Positions 1 to 11,169 of a DNA stretch of 34,160 nucleotides are shown in pieces. Positions within the stretch are counted from its first letter, which is position 1. Every line of letters starts with the position of its first letter. The stretch is taken from contig NZ_JAHFRY010000032.1 of NCBI RefSeq assembly GCF_023266035.1, positions 1 to 34,160 on the forward strand, given 5' to 3'. The notes under the pieces were generated by a model. It was not told where the DNA came from and ran no database searches. It worked only from the letters and a program-made list of their open reading frames with translations. Origin of the DNA: Nevskia sp. Lineage in GTDB: Bacteria; Pseudomonadota; Gammaproteobacteria; Nevskiales; Nevskiaceae. A program made the translations under genes and the position numbers.

Positions 1-2
1 AT

Positions 3-386
3 CTGGGTCACGACTCGATCGTGTTCTTCCCGGAAGGCACGACCACCGACGGCTCGATCGTGCTCAAGTTCCAGCCGCGCCTGTTCGCGACGGCGATCGA
101 AACCAAGCGCCTGGTGCAGCCGGTCGCGCTGCGCTACAGCCCTGCGGCGAACGGCACGAAGACCGCGCCGTTCATTGGCGATGACGATCTGATCCGCAAC
201 ATCTATCGCCTGCTGAAGAACGGCACTATCACCGCCGAAGTCATCTACTGCCCGGCGATCGAGCCCGGCGACCATGATCGCGCCGCGCTGGCCCACGCCG
301 CACATACGGCGATCTGCACCGCGATCGCGCCGGATTCGATCCGCACGCCGACTTCGCGCGAGGCGCGCGATTCGCTCGCGGCCTGA
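3..386 (+). CDS. 1-acyl-sn-glycerol-3-phosphate acyltransferase (PlsC family), C-terminal part
   Basis: The gene is cut by the left window edge; the reading frame is open from base 3 and the ATG/GTG in the ORF track at 21 is internal. About 127 C-terminal residues remain. They contain the acyltransferase motif III (FPEGTTTDG) near the start and the motif IV-like stretch VQPVALRY about 35 residues later, which are typical of lysophosphatidate acyltransferases. Such enzymes transfer an acyl chain to the sn-2 position of lysophosphatidic acid at the inner membrane in phospholipid synthesis. The N-terminal HX4D catalytic motif would lie outside the window, so activity cannot be judged. It could also be another PlsC-like lysophospholipid or ornithine-lipid acyltransferase. 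It ends 100 nt before lipA. Confidence 0.8.
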   Translation: MGHDSIVFFPEGTTTDGSIVLKFQPRLFATAIETKRLVQPVALRYSPAANGTKTAPFIGDDDLIRNIYRLLKNGTITAEVIYCPAIEPGDHDRAALAHAAHTAICTAIAPDSIRTPTSREARDSLAA

Positions 387-486
387 GATCACAGCCCAGC
401 TAGTAGGAAAGTAGCAGTGCCGCGCCCGGCGCAATCGGCCCTGCGGCCGTAAACTACGCGGCATTCCCGACACATCAGGTTCCCCT

Positions 487-1482
487 GTGTCCCAGTCGCC
501 CCCTGTTGCCCAGCCTGCCCCGCCCGCTCCGATCGTCGCCGGCGTCAAGCTGCGCGCCGCCGAAAAGATGGCGCGCATCCCGATCAAGGTCGAGCCGACC
601 GTCAACCCGCTGCGCAAGCCGAACTGGATTCGCGCCAAGCTCGGCGAATCGGCCGAAGTCGCCAAGGTCAAGGCGGCGTTGCGCGCCAATGGCCTGCACA
701 CGGTCTGCGAAGAAGCCAGTTGCCCGAACCTGTCCGAATGCTTCGGCAAGGGCACGGCGACGTTCATGATCATGGGCGACATCTGCACCCGGCGCTGCCC
801 GTTCTGCGACGTGGCCCATGGCCGCCCGAACGCGCTGGACACCGAGGAGCCGGCCAAGCTGGCACGCACCATCGCCGACATGGGCCTGCGCTACGTGGTC
901 ATCACCAGCGTCGATCGGGACGATCTGAAGGACGGCGGCGCCGCCCACTTCGCGGCCTGCATTGCCGAATCCCGCGTCGCGTCACCGAAGCTGGTCATCG
1001 AAGTGCTGGTGCCGGACTTCCGCGGCCGCATGGACCCGGCGCTGGCGATCTTCAAGGACAACCCGCCGGACGTCTTCAACCACAATCTGGAAACCGTGCC
1101 GCGCCTGTACAAGCAGGCTCGTCCGGGTTCGGATTACGACTGGTCGCTGGATCTGCTGGAACGTTTCAAGGGCCTGCACCCGAACGTGCCGACCAAGTCC
1201 GGCCTGATGCTCGGCCTCGGCGAAGAGATCGAAGAGATCGAGCAGGTGATGCGTGACCTGCGAGCCCATGGCGTCAACATGCTCACGCTGGGCCAGTACC
1301 TGCAGCCATCGAAGCACCACCTGCCGGTGAGCCGCTACGTGCACCCGGACGAGTTCGAGCGCCTGCGCGTGGTCGGCCTGGAGATGGGCTTCGATCACGT
1401 CGCCAGCGGCCCGATGGTGCGCTCCAGCTACCATGCCGACCAGCAAGCGCATGGCGTGCTGGCCGGTGAAACCAGCGCCTGA
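487..1482 (+). CDS. lipA: Lipoyl synthase
   Basis: Radical SAM enzyme that inserts two sulfur atoms into octanoyl groups bound to lipoyl domains of 2-oxoacid dehydrogenases and the glycine cleavage H protein. The 331-residue product has the auxiliary cluster motif C74-X4-C79-X5-C85 (sacrificial sulfur-donating cluster), the radical SAM motif CTRRCPFC at residues 100-107, and the conserved C-terminal RSSYHAD. The GTG start has no strong Shine-Dalgarno; the first 28 residues are proline/alanine-rich and lie before the region where homology begins (MARIPIKV), so translation from an internal ATG at residue 28 is possible. No lipB is beside it in this window. It is convergent with the osmC-like gene, 8 nt away, and both stop codons sit in one hairpin. 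Confidence 0.96.
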   Translation: MSQSPPVAQPAPPAPIVAGVKLRAAEKMARIPIKVEPTVNPLRKPNWIRAKLGESAEVAKVKAALRANGLHTVCEEASCPNLSECFGKGTATFMIMGDICTRRCPFCDVAHGRPNALDTEEPAKLARTIADMGLRYVVITSVDRDDLKDGGAAHFAACIAESRVASPKLVIEVLVPDFRGRMDPALAIFKDNPPDVFNHNLETVPRLYKQARPGSDYDWSLDLLERFKGLHPNVPTKSGLMLGLGEEIEEIEQVMRDLRAHGVNMLTLGQYLQPSKHHLPVSRYVHPDEFERLRVVGLEMGFDHVASGPMVRSSYHADQQAHGVLAGETSA

Positions 1483-1490
1483 GACTGCGC

Positions 1491-1496
<6 letters not shown>
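1477..1496. terminator. Hairpin spanning both convergent stop codons
   Basis: A perfect 7-bp inverted repeat (GCCTGAG-actgcg-CTCAGGC) contains the TGA of lipA in its left arm and the TGA of the leftward osmC-like gene in its right arm. There is no T-tract on either side, so it is at best a weak bidirectional terminator or an mRNA 3' end stabiliser. Confidence 0.45.
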
Positions 1497-3644
<2,148 letters not shown>

Positions 3645-3699
3645 GGGCAAGAGGCTGGAGATCGAAGGGAGGCCATAGGGTAAGAGCGCGCCGCCGCAT

Positions 3700-3728
3700 T
3701 TGCACCGAGGGTGAGGCAAACCCATACT
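3700..3728 (+). promoter_or_regulatory. Predicted sigma-70 promoter of lptD
   Basis: TTGCAC at 3700-3705 and CATACT at 3723-3728 are separated by exactly 17 bp and point at lptD. The expected start of transcription near 3735 leaves a 20-nt leader that contains AAGGA at 3741-3745 and the TTG start at 3755. If amgK starts at 3725 the promoter would overlap its 5' end. Confidence 0.55.
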
Positions 3729-3754
3729 TCGCAGGCTTTCAAGGACCCTCCCGC

Positions 3755-5983
3755 TTGCGACCCTCTACGTTCCGACTGCTGCGCGCCTGCGCGGTCTTAT
3801 CAGTGCTGTGCAGCAGCGCCGCTCGCGGCGAACCGGCGTCGTGCCCGCAGGTCGATTTCACCAGCGAGATGCCGCCGATTCCGGCCGATCCGAAACTGGT
3901 GCTGAACGCCGACCAGGTCGATTTCAACGAAGGCGGCCAGTCCAGCCTCAGCGGCTCGGTGCGGGTCAGCCAGAACGGCCGCGAGTTCGCCGCCGAGAAG
4001 GTCGACTACAGCGAATCCGACCAGCGTCTCCGCACCGATTCGCAGACCTTGTTCCGCGACTCGCGCTACGCGATCCGCAGTGGCCAGACCGACTACGATC
4101 TGAAGCTCGGCAATGGCGTGTTCCTCAACAACGATTTCACCCTGCGCTCGATCAACGGCCGCGGCGTAGCCGAACGGATGTCGGTGGCCGAGGCCGGCAA
4201 CGCCAAGCTCGAACAGGTGCGCTTCACCACCTGCGCGCCCGGCAACGAGGCCTGGACGCTGACGGCATCGACCATCTCGCTCGATCAGGACACCGGCCGC
4301 GGCGAAGCCACCAACGCGCTGCTGCGTTTTCAGGGCGTGCCGCTGTTCTATCTGCCCTGGTTCCAGTTTCCGATCGATGGCCTGCGCCATTCCGGCTTCC
4401 TGTTCCCGATCGTCGGCAACAACCAGAACACCGGTTTCGATATCCGCTGGCCGGTCTATCTGAATCTCGGTTCGAACTACGACGTGACCCTGATTCCGCG
4501 CTATCTGTCGGAGCGCGGTGCGCAGATCGGCGGTGAAGGCCGCTATCTGCTGTCCAGCAACGAGGGTTCGCTGTTCGGCGAATACCTGCCCAGCGATGAC
4601 AAGCTCGGCGGTGAAAGCCGCAGCTATATCGACTACCGCCATGTTGGCGCGCTGAGTCATAGCCTCGGTGTCGAAGCCAAGTACGGCTATGTCAGCGACC
4701 GCAATTACTTCGCAACCTTCGGCGGCGGTGTCGATCTGACCTCGACGCCGTTTCTGGAGCGCGGCGTCAAGTTCACCTACCAGGCGCCGACCGTGTTCCG
4801 GGTCGAAGCCCTGGTGCAGGAATACCAGACGCTGGCCACCACCCAGACTTCCAGCCTGACCGGTCTTGATCCGGACCCGTACACGCGCCTGCCGCAGATT
4901 CGGGTCGACGGCCTGAGCAAGAACAGCTTCCTCGGCACCCGCGCCGGCATGTTCGGCGAGTTCACCAATTTTGCGCGGGCCGGCTCGGTGGAAGGCCAGA
5001 GAGTCATCGCCCAGCCTTATCTGCGCTGGGAGCACGATCAATTGTCCTGGTATGCAAACGCCCAGAGCGATCTGTCGTACACCGCCTACAACCTGACCAA
5101 CACCGATGCTGGTGTGCCCGATGCACCGCGCCGCACCTTGCCGCTGCTCAGCGCCGAGGGCGGTCTGCGTTTCGAGCGTCTCACCGGTGGCGGCAACATG
5201 CAGACCTTGGAGCCGAAGCTGTTCTATCTGTACGTGCCGTATCGCGATCAAAGCCTGCTGCCCTTGTTCGACAGCGGCCTGCCCGATTTCGATTTCCCGC
5301 AGCTGTTCGCACGCAATCGCTATTCCGGCTACGACCGGGTATCCGACGCCAACCAGCTGACCACCGCCGTCACCTCGCGGCTGATCGAAAGCGATTCCGG
5401 CATCGCCCGGCTCAGCGCCACGCTCGGCCAGATCTATTACTTTCGCGGCCCGCGAGTCGATCTGCCCAACTTCGCCACGCCGAGCGAAGGCGGCTCCAAC
5501 CTGCTCGGCAATCTCGAATACCAGCTGAGCAGCCGCTGGTCGGCAACCGGCACCAGCGAAGTCGCGCCGACCCTCGACCGCGTGCAGCGCAGTTCCGTCG
5601 CGCTTCGCTACCGGGACCCGGAGGCCAGCGCCGGTGGCCGCCGCTTCGACCTCGCCTACCGCTACCGGCGCGATCTGCTCGAACAGGCCGATGCCAGCTT
5701 CTCGACACCGATCACCGATGCCTGGCGGCTGGCGGCGCGGATGCGTTACAGCCTGCGCGACGACAGCACCCTGGAAGCCTTCGGCGGCGCCGTATACCAG
5801 ACCTGTTGCTGGGCGGTCAGCGCCACCTATCGTCGCTATCTGGTCGGCGGCGTCGATCGCTTCAACAACGGCTTCTACGTGCAGCTCGAACTGAAAGGCC
5901 TGACCCGGATCGGCAACGGCTTCGAACGCCTGCTGCCGAACGATGATTTCGACAGCGACCGGCGCAGCCTGGGCAGTCGCTGA
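3755..5983 (+). CDS. lptD: LPS-assembly protein LptD
   Basis: Outer-membrane beta-barrel that, with the lipoprotein LptE, inserts lipopolysaccharide into the outer leaflet. The product is about 742 residues: a signal peptide (RPSTFRLLRACAVLSVLCSSAARG), an N-terminal LptA-like periplasmic domain (about residues 45-180) and a large C-terminal barrel. The four disulfide cysteines are visible: one in ASCPQ just after the signal peptide, one in TTCAPGNE near residue 160 and the pair in YQTCCWAV near residue 685. I chose TTG at 3755 because AAGGA lies 9 nt upstream, a promoter fits, and the signal peptide begins there; the ORF track's extra 78 N-terminal residues are a shadow of amgK. It heads the lptD-surA-pdxA-ksgA operon. 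Confidence 0.95.
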   Translation: MRPSTFRLLRACAVLSVLCSSAARGEPASCPQVDFTSEMPPIPADPKLVLNADQVDFNEGGQSSLSGSVRVSQNGREFAAEKVDYSESDQRLRTDSQTLFRDSRYAIRSGQTDYDLKLGNGVFLNNDFTLRSINGRGVAERMSVAEAGNAKLEQVRFTTCAPGNEAWTLTASTISLDQDTGRGEATNALLRFQGVPLFYLPWFQFPIDGLRHSGFLFPIVGNNQNTGFDIRWPVYLNLGSNYDVTLIPRYLSERGAQIGGEGRYLLSSNEGSLFGEYLPSDDKLGGESRSYIDYRHVGALSHSLGVEAKYGYVSDRNYFATFGGGVDLTSTPFLERGVKFTYQAPTVFRVEALVQEYQTLATTQTSSLTGLDPDPYTRLPQIRVDGLSKNSFLGTRAGMFGEFTNFARAGSVEGQRVIAQPYLRWEHDQLSWYANAQSDLSYTAYNLTNTDAGVPDAPRRTLPLLSAEGGLRFERLTGGGNMQTLEPKLFYLYVPYRDQSLLPLFDSGLPDFDFPQLFARNRYSGYDRVSDANQLTTAVTSRLIESDSGIARLSATLGQIYYFRGPRVDLPNFATPSEGGSNLLGNLEYQLSSRWSATGTSEVAPTLDRVQRSSVALRYRDPEASAGGRRFDLAYRYRRDLLEQADASFSTPITDAWRLAARMRYSLRDDSTLEAFGGAVYQTCCWAVSATYRRYLVGGVDRFNNGFYVQLELKGLTRIGNGFERLLPNDDFDSDRRSLGSR

Positions 5984-6038
5984 AGCCCCTCAAGCCGCGC
6001 GTGATAACCTTTTCGCCCGTTCTGTCTCACCTGTGCTG

Positions 6039-7382
6039 ATGATGCCCACCAAGTCCCTGCTCAAGCTCGCATTCCTGATCGTCGCCACTCTGACCGGCGC
6101 GAAGGCGCTGGCGGCGGTGGAGTCACTCGATCGCATCATCGCCGTGGTCAACGACGGCGTGGTGCTGCAGAGCGAGATGGAACGCGCCCTGAAGATCGCC
6201 GAAGCCCAGTTGCGCGATCGCAACATCCCGGCACCGCCCGTCGGCGTGATCGAATCGCAAGTGCTGGAACGCCTGATCGTCACCCGCCTGCAGACCCAGC
6301 GCGCCGCCGAAGCCGGCATCCGCATCGATGATCGCGAACTGAACGACGTGCTGGCCTCGGTCGCCGCCCAGAACAAGCTGAGCCTGCCGCAATTCATCGA
6401 AGTGCTGAAGAAGGACGGTCTCGACTACACGTCGGTCCGCGAACAGATCCGCGATGAAGTGCTGACCCAGCGCGTGCGCCAGAAGGAAGTCGCTTCGCGC
6501 GTGCAGGTCACCGATCAGGACATCGATCTGGCGCTGGCCACCGCCTCTGCCGAAGACACCACCGAATATCGCCTCGCCCACATCCTGGTGTCGGTGCCGG
6601 ACGGCGCCACCACCGAAGTCCGCGAAGCAGCGCGCGCCAAGGCCACGGCGCTGCTCGCCCGTGCCCGCGGCGGCGAAGATTTCACCCAGATGGCGATCGC
6701 CAATTCCGATGGCCAGCAGGCCTTGTCCGGCGGCGATCTCGACTGGCGCAAGGGCGCCAACCTGCCGACCGCATTCGCCAAGGTCGCGCCGAAGCTCGCC
6801 ATCGGCGATGTTGCCGACATCATCGAATCCGGCAGTGGCTTCAATCTGATCAAGCTGACCGACAAGCGCGACGCCGGCGAGCGCACCACGGTCAGCGAGA
6901 CCAAGTCGCAGCACATCCTGCTGCAGGTCAACGCAATGCGTGACGACGATGGCTCCCAGGCACTGATCCGCGAGATTCACGAACGCCTGCTCAAGGGCGA
7001 GGATTTCGCCGTGCTGGCGAAGAAGTACTCGGACGATCCGGGTTCCAAGAATTCGAGTGGCGATCTCGGCTGGCAGCCGCCGGGTGTGTTCGCCCCGGAG
7101 TTCCAGAAAGCGCTCGACGAACTGCAGCCTGGCCAGCTCAGCACGCCATTCCACACCCAGTTCGGCTGGCATATCGCCAAGGTCAACGATCGCCGTACCC
7201 GTGACGCGACGGTGGAAGCCCGCCGCGGCCGTATCCGCACCTCGATCTCGGTGCGCAAGGAAGCCGAGGAATACGAGACCTGGGTGCGCCGTCTGCGCGA
7301 GGAAGCCTACGTCGAATATCGGACCACGCCCGATGCCGCGACGACCACGCCTGCCCCTGCTGCTGTCACGCCGGCCGGCTAG
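6039..7382 (+). CDS. surA: Periplasmic chaperone / peptidyl-prolyl isomerase SurA
   Basis: Periplasmic chaperone that escorts unfolded beta-barrel proteins, including LptD, to the BAM complex. The 447-residue product has a signal peptide (MMPTKSLLKLAFLIVATLTGAKALA), an N-terminal chaperone domain starting at ESLDRIIAVVNDGVVLQSE, and two parvulin domains, roughly residues 175-275 (EYRLAHILVSV) and 288-392 (SQHILLQVN ... FGWHIAKV). Parvulin 2 has the well-kept SDDPGSKNSSGDLGW motif; parvulin 1 is more divergent, as in E. coli. The start is one of two adjacent ATGs (6039 or 6042), with no strong ribosome binding site; the ORF track's upstream residues overlap the lptD end. It follows lptD by 55 nt and abuts pdxA. 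Confidence 0.95.
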   Translation: MMPTKSLLKLAFLIVATLTGAKALAAVESLDRIIAVVNDGVVLQSEMERALKIAEAQLRDRNIPAPPVGVIESQVLERLIVTRLQTQRAAEAGIRIDDRELNDVLASVAAQNKLSLPQFIEVLKKDGLDYTSVREQIRDEVLTQRVRQKEVASRVQVTDQDIDLALATASAEDTTEYRLAHILVSVPDGATTEVREAARAKATALLARARGGEDFTQMAIANSDGQQALSGGDLDWRKGANLPTAFAKVAPKLAIGDVADIIESGSGFNLIKLTDKRDAGERTTVSETKSQHILLQVNAMRDDDGSQALIREIHERLLKGEDFAVLAKKYSDDPGSKNSSGDLGWQPPGVFAPEFQKALDELQPGQLSTPFHTQFGWHIAKVNDRRTRDATVEARRGRIRTSISVRKEAEEYETWVRRLREEAYVEYRTTPDAATTTPAPAAVTPAG

Positions 7383-8366
7383 GTGTTGCCCCGCCTGATC
7401 GTCACGCCGGGCGAACCGGCGGGCATCGGCCCTGATCTGATCATCCGTATCGCGCAGGATCCGCTGGCCGCGCAGCTGGCAGTGGTTGCCGATCCTGAGT
7501 TGCTCGTCGAACGCGCTGCCCTGCTCGGCTTGCCGCTACGCCTGGTCGCGGCCAGCGATGCCGTCCACGTGCCGGGCAGCCTGCAGGTGCATCCGGTTGA
7601 AACGGCGGCGCCGGTCAATGCCGGCCATCTCGATCCGGCCAACGCCGGCTACGTACTGCATACCTTGAGAGTGGCCGCTCGCGCCTGCCTGTCTGGCGCC
7701 GCCGATGCGATGGTCACAGCCCCCGTGCACAAGGGCGTGATCAACGATGCCGGCATGCCGTTCACCGGTCATACCGAATTTCTCGCCGAGCTCTGTGGCG
7801 CGCCACTGCCGGTGATGCTGCTCGCCGCTCCCAAACTGCGCGTGGCGCTGGCGACGACTCATCTGCCGCTGCGCGCGGTGCCGGATGCGATCACCCGCGA
7901 GGGTCTGGCGGCCGTGCTGCGGATTGTCGATGGCGATCTGCGAACCAAGTTCGGCATCGCCCGTCCGCGCATCCTGGTCTGCGGCCTGAACCCGCATGCC
8001 GGCGAAGGCGGACATCTGGGACGCGAAGAGATCGACACCATCATTCCGGTGCTCGATCAGCTTCGTACCGAAGGTCTGGACCTGATCGGCCCGTTGCCGG
8101 CGGACACGCTGTTCACTGCCAAAGGACTCACCGGTGCCGATGCCGTACTCGCCATGTATCACGATCAGGGCCTGCCAGTGCTGAAGTCCAGTGGCTTCGG
8201 CGAGGCGGTGAACATCACGCTCGGCCTGCCGATCATCCGTACCTCGGTCGATCACGGCACCGCGCTGGAACTGGCCGGCACTGGCCGCGCCGATACCGGC
8301 AGCCTGCGGGCAGCGATCGATGCCGCCATCGAACTGGTCGCCCGCCGTCAGGAGATCGCTCGATGA
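7383..8366 (+). CDS. pdxA: 4-hydroxythreonine-4-phosphate dehydrogenase
   Basis: NAD-dependent enzyme of pyridoxal 5'-phosphate biosynthesis that oxidises 4-phosphohydroxy-L-threonine. The 327-residue product carries the family N-terminal signature [12 protein letters not shown], the metal-binding histidines in [14 protein letters not shown] and [11 protein letters not shown], and the C-terminal [11 protein letters not shown]. The GTG start follows the surA stop codon with no gap, and its end overlaps the ksgA start (ATGA), so the three genes are translated as a tightly coupled unit. Length is normal for the family. Confidence 0.95.
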   Translation: MLPRLIVTPGEPAGIGPDLIIRIAQDPLAAQLAVVADPELLVERAALLGLPLRLVAASDAVHVPGSLQVHPVETAAPVNAGHLDPANAGYVLHTLRVAARACLSGAADAMVTAPVHKGVINDAGMPFTGHTEFLAELCGAPLPVMLLAAPKLRVALATTHLPLRAVPDAITREGLAAVLRIVDGDLRTKFGIARPRILVCGLNPHAGEGGHLGREEIDTIIPVLDQLRTEGLDLIGPLPADTLFTAKGLTGADAVLAMYHDQGLPVLKSSGFGEAVNITLGLPIIRTSVDHGTALELAGTGRADTGSLRAAIDAAIELVARRQEIAR

Positions 8367-9122
8367 GCGCACCGAAAAAACGCTTCGGCCAGCATTTCCT
8401 GCACGATCAGGCGGTGCTTGACCGCATCGTTCGTACCGTCAACCCGAAGCCGGACGATGCCCTGGTCGAGATCGGCCCTGGTCGCGGCGCATTGACCCGG
8501 CTGCTGCTGCCGAAGGTGACGCGGCTGCGCGTGGTCGAGATCGATCGCGATGTGATCGCGCCGCTGCGTGCGGCCTGCGGCCAGTCGGAGAAGCTGGAAA
8601 TCCACATGGGCGATGCGCTGGAAGTCGATTTCGCGCAGTTCATCGACGATGGCCGGCCGCTGCGTCTGGTCGGCAACCTGCCGTACAACATTTCCACGCC
8701 GCTGCTGTTTCACCTGCTCGGCGTCGCCGGCCTGGTGAAGGACATGCACTTCATGCTGCAGAAGGCCGGGCAGCGACGACTACGGCCGGCTGACGGTATC
8801 GATGGCGGCGCGCGCCGCAGCAGTCAGTCTGTTCGATGTCGGCCCGGAAGCGTTTCATCCGCCGCCGAAGGTCGATTCCGCCGTGGTGCGACTGACGCCG
8901 AGGCCGGCGCCGTTTCCGCTGGCTGATCTCGGTGCCTACGAGCGGCTGGTCGCCGCAGCATTCAACCAGCGGCGCAAGACCTTGGCCAATGGTCTGAAGG
9001 GATTGCTGACGGCAGCGCAGATTGCTGCCGTCGGCATCGAGCCGGGCATCCGCGCCGAGCAGTTGTCGCCTGCCGAGTTTGCGCGGCTATCGGATGCCTG
9101 GGCCAGCCTGCCGGCGGTCTGA
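8363..9122 (+). pseudogene. ksgA: 16S rRNA (adenine1518/1519-N6)-dimethyltransferase, frameshifted
   Basis: KsgA/RsmA dimethylates two adjacent adenines in helix 45 of 16S rRNA. The first ORF (8363-8926, ATG with AGGAG 8 nt upstream, ATGA overlap with pdxA) encodes a normal N-terminus: RFGQHFLHD, VEIGPGRGALT, the catalytic NLPYNIS and HFMLQK. After K (codon 8762-8764) the frame is lost. The C-terminal half continues one frame over from about 8766 (PGSDDYGRLTV ... PPPKVDSAVVRL ... FNQRRKTL) to the TGA at 9122. Compared with the family, about nine residues (the EVVxRxxAx segment) are missing, i.e. about 26 nt. Translation as written gives a 187-residue protein with a wrong tail. It may be a real mutation or an assembly error. 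Confidence 0.85.
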
Positions 9123-9134
9123 CTGCAGACCGCC
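9113..9134. terminator. Strong hairpin at the ksgA stop codon
   Basis: A perfect 9-bp stem (GGCGGTCTG / CAGACCGCC) with loop ACTG overlaps the ksgA TGA and lies between convergent ksgA and the DUF3613 gene. There is no adjacent T-tract on either strand, so termination strength is uncertain; it may serve both directions. Confidence 0.5.
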
Positions 9135-9150
9135 CCGAATTCGCTACGAC

Positions 9151-9441
9151 TTATTTTTCCTTGGTCGTAAACGAGTCACGATCGAATTTTTCCGGGATTG
9201 GATGCTTGAAGCTGTCCGCGTAGCGATCGTAGATGTTCTTTGCCGCGTCGCCTGGCAGCGGCCGGGCAGTACGCGATGCCGCGCTGCCGCTGGCCTGCAG
9301 CTGGGTCCAGTCACGCGTCGTCGAGCCGAAGCTCGCGGCCGCCGCTTCGCCGTTGCCGGCGCTGGACGATTCCTCCGCGCAGGCCGAACCGGCGGTGAAC
9401 GCCAAGGCCAGGACGGGGACCAACATGATCTTTGCGCGCAT
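9151..9441 (-). CDS. Small secreted DUF3613 protein of the Tad locus
   Basis: A 96-residue protein with a signal peptide (MRAKIMLVPVLALAFTAGSACA) and a mature part with the pattern TRDWTQLQASGSAAS, RPLPGDAAKNIYDRYADSFKHPIPEKF. This matches what I recall of the DUF3613 family, small exported proteins found at the end of Tad pilus operons; their function is unknown. I chose ATG at 9441, preceded by GGAGAAGGAAG; the 46 residues upstream in the ORF track are arginine-rich shadow sequence. It is the last gene of the leftward tad operon, 76 nt after the TPR lipoprotein gene. Confidence 0.8.
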   Translation of the reverse strand: MRAKIMLVPVLALAFTAGSACAEESSSAGNGEAAAASFGSTTRDWTQLQASGSAASRTARPLPGDAAKNIYDRYADSFKHPIPEKFDRDSFTTKEK

Positions 9442-9517
9442 CTTCCTTCTCCTGTGTGACCGGCAAACTCGATCTACCGGTCGGTGATATTGATTCCTGA
9501 AGCGGGCGTACGCCGAT

Positions 9518-10231
9518 TCAGCTCGGCGTACGGCTGCTACGCGCGGCCTGCCGGCTGCGGATGTTCTGGGCATCGGCACGCAGCCGTTTCATCGTTTCGG
9601 CCGTGGCACCCGCCTGTTTGGCCATCTGATCAGCGCCCGGCTGATTGCCGGTCAGCAGCATCAGGATGATCAAATTGTTGCGGCTCTTGAGCTGCGCCGG
9701 TGCCAGCTCGGCGGCCGTCGATAACTCCGGCAGCGCTTCCGAATAGCGGCCAGCTTCCATCAGGGCATAGCCCAGATCGTTGCGAATCTCGACATCGGTC
9801 GGCAACTTTGCCGAAGCGCTGCGCAGCGCCCGGATCGCGCCTTCCAGATCCTTGCGCGTCAGCATCAGGCCGATGCCATGCCAGGCCTTGCCTTCCAGCG
9901 GTCCGCCCATCAGACGTCGGTACAACAGTTCGGCCGGAGCGGTCTGGCCCAGGCGACGGCGCGTCTCGGCTTCCAGATAGATCAGCTGCGCACTGTTCGG
10001 TGCCGCCTGCTTCTGCTCCTGGATGTGGGCGAGCGCAGCGTAATACTGGCCTTTGTCGAGCAGCCCGCGAATCACGTCATCGCGAATCTCGACGACCTTG
10101 GAAGGGTCCGCCGCGATCGGCTCGTAATCATCCGGCGGCGTCTGGCGGACCACGCGCTGGGCGCAGCCACTCAGCAGCAACACGATGACGAGAGCAGATA
10201 GCCCTTTCACGGTCGGGTCTTGAAGGCTCAC
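9518..10231 (-). CDS. tadD: TPR-repeat lipoprotein, TadD-like
   Basis: Predicted outer-membrane-associated lipoprotein of about 237 residues with a lipobox (LLLSGC) in a short N-terminal hydrophobic segment, then tetratricopeptide-type helical repeats (for example NDLGYALMEAGRYSEALPELSTAAELAP). In Tad systems TadD is a TPR lipoprotein needed for assembly of the secretin and pilus. The GTG at 10231 overlaps the tadC stop (GTGA); a second GTG at 10207 would give a more typical lipoprotein signal (VKGLSALVIVLLLSGC). The arginine/serine-rich C-terminus is of no known function. Assignment as TadD rests on context plus TPR and lipobox. Confidence 0.85.
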   Translation of the reverse strand: MSLQDPTVKGLSALVIVLLLSGCAQRVVRQTPPDDYEPIAADPSKVVEIRDDVIRGLLDKGQYYAALAHIQEQKQAAPNSAQLIYLEAETRRRLGQTAPAELLYRRLMGGPLEGKAWHGIGLMLTRKDLEGAIRALRSASAKLPTDVEIRNDLGYALMEAGRYSEALPELSTAAELAPAQLKSRNNLIILMLLTGNQPGADQMAKQAGATAETMKRLRADAQNIRSRQAARSSRTPS

Positions 10232-11169
10232 TTCCCGGCAACGGTGCCGAGCGTGCGAATGATGCCGAGCGTCGCTGGTCCTGCCACGAAGATCAGCAGC
10301 GCCGGAAAGAAGAACAACACCATGACCACGGTCAGACGGCCGGAGATGATGTTGACCTGCTCGCGCAGATCGAGACCGCGACGCTCTTCGATCAGCTTCA
10401 TCATATCGAGCAGCGGTTCGCGCACTTCGCCGCCGTAACGATCGACCTGGCGCAGCACGCCGATGATGTTGCTGAGATCGTCGACCTCCAGCATGTCACC
10501 GAGCTGGCGCAGCACCTCGCCGGTATCGGCACCGGTATCGAACTGGCGCACGGCAGAATCGAATTCGCGGCCCAGTTCAGGCAGCACGCCACGGCCGTCA
10601 CGAACGATCGAGGCCAGCGCCTGACGCGTCGACAAACCCGCTTCGAACAGCAGCACCATCAGATGCACGAACAGCGGCACCTCACGTTTGATCTTCTGCC
10701 GCCGCGCCGCGGCAGCCCGGCGTAGCACGATGCGCGGCAGCAGCAGCGAGATCGCGAACGCCGCGAAGATCATCGCGTAGAGCATCGGCGGCTTGAACAG
10801 CTTGCCACCGCTCAGCACGCCGATGAACACGCCGATGCCGAGCAATACCGGCACCAGTCCCTGCAGGGCGTAGAAGATCAGCCGTGATTCCGGCCCGCGC
10901 CAGCCAGCCTGGGCGAGCAGACGTGGCGTTTCGCCTTCCTTGTCGACCAGCTTGTCCAGCGACTGGCCACGGCGGGCAAAGCCTTCGAGCAGTTGCTTGT
11001 GTTCGGCGCCATCGAAGTTGTCGCCAAGCTCGGTCCCGTCGAGTTCGAGACGGCGGCGCAGACGCCGGCCAGCTTGGGCATCGAATGCCATCCAAATCAG
11101 CACACCCAGCGTGGCAATGCCAAACAGCACGGCACCGACCACGACCATCGCATAGATCGTCGGACTCAT
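10228..11169 (-). CDS. tadC: Tad pilus inner-membrane platform protein TadC
   Basis: Type II secretion F-domain protein of about 313 residues. An N-terminal membrane segment (TIYAMVVVGAVLFGIATLGVLIWMAF), a central pair of segments (LIFYALQGLVPVLLGIGVFIGVLSG and MLYAMIFAAFAISLLLPRIVL), the GspF-type cytoplasmic domain (KREVPLFVHLMVLLFEAGLSTRQAL) and a C-terminal segment (VVMVLFFFPALLIFVAGPA) are visible. With TadB it forms the platform on which TadA drives Flp pilus assembly. The ATG at 11169 overlaps the tadB stop (ATGA); the 12 extra residues in the ORF track lie within tadB. Its stop overlaps the tadD start. Confidence 0.93.
   Translation of the reverse strand: MSPTIYAMVVVGAVLFGIATLGVLIWMAFDAQAGRRLRRRLELDGTELGDNFDGAEHKQLLEGFARRGQSLDKLVDKEGETPRLLAQAGWRGPESRLIFYALQGLVPVLLGIGVFIGVLSGGKLFKPPMLYAMIFAAFAISLLLPRIVLRRAAAARRQKIKREVPLFVHLMVLLFEAGLSTRQALASIVRDGRGVLPELGREFDSAVRQFDTGADTGEVLRQLGDMLEVDDLSNIIGVLRQVDRYGGEVREPLLDMMKLIEERRGLDLREQVNIISGRLTVVMVLFFFPALLIFVAGPATLGIIRTLGTVAGK

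Noticed and set aside
3800-5251. 483-codon leftward ORF opposite lptD
   Set aside because: Antisense shadow of lptD, as are the long antisense ORFs opposite bamD (21055-22515), surA (6123-7172) and the DUF885 gene (29944-31464).
8750-8800. Programmed ribosomal frameshifting in ksgA
   Set aside because: No slippery heptamer is present at the junction, and nine conserved residues are missing, so a deletion or assembly error explains it better.
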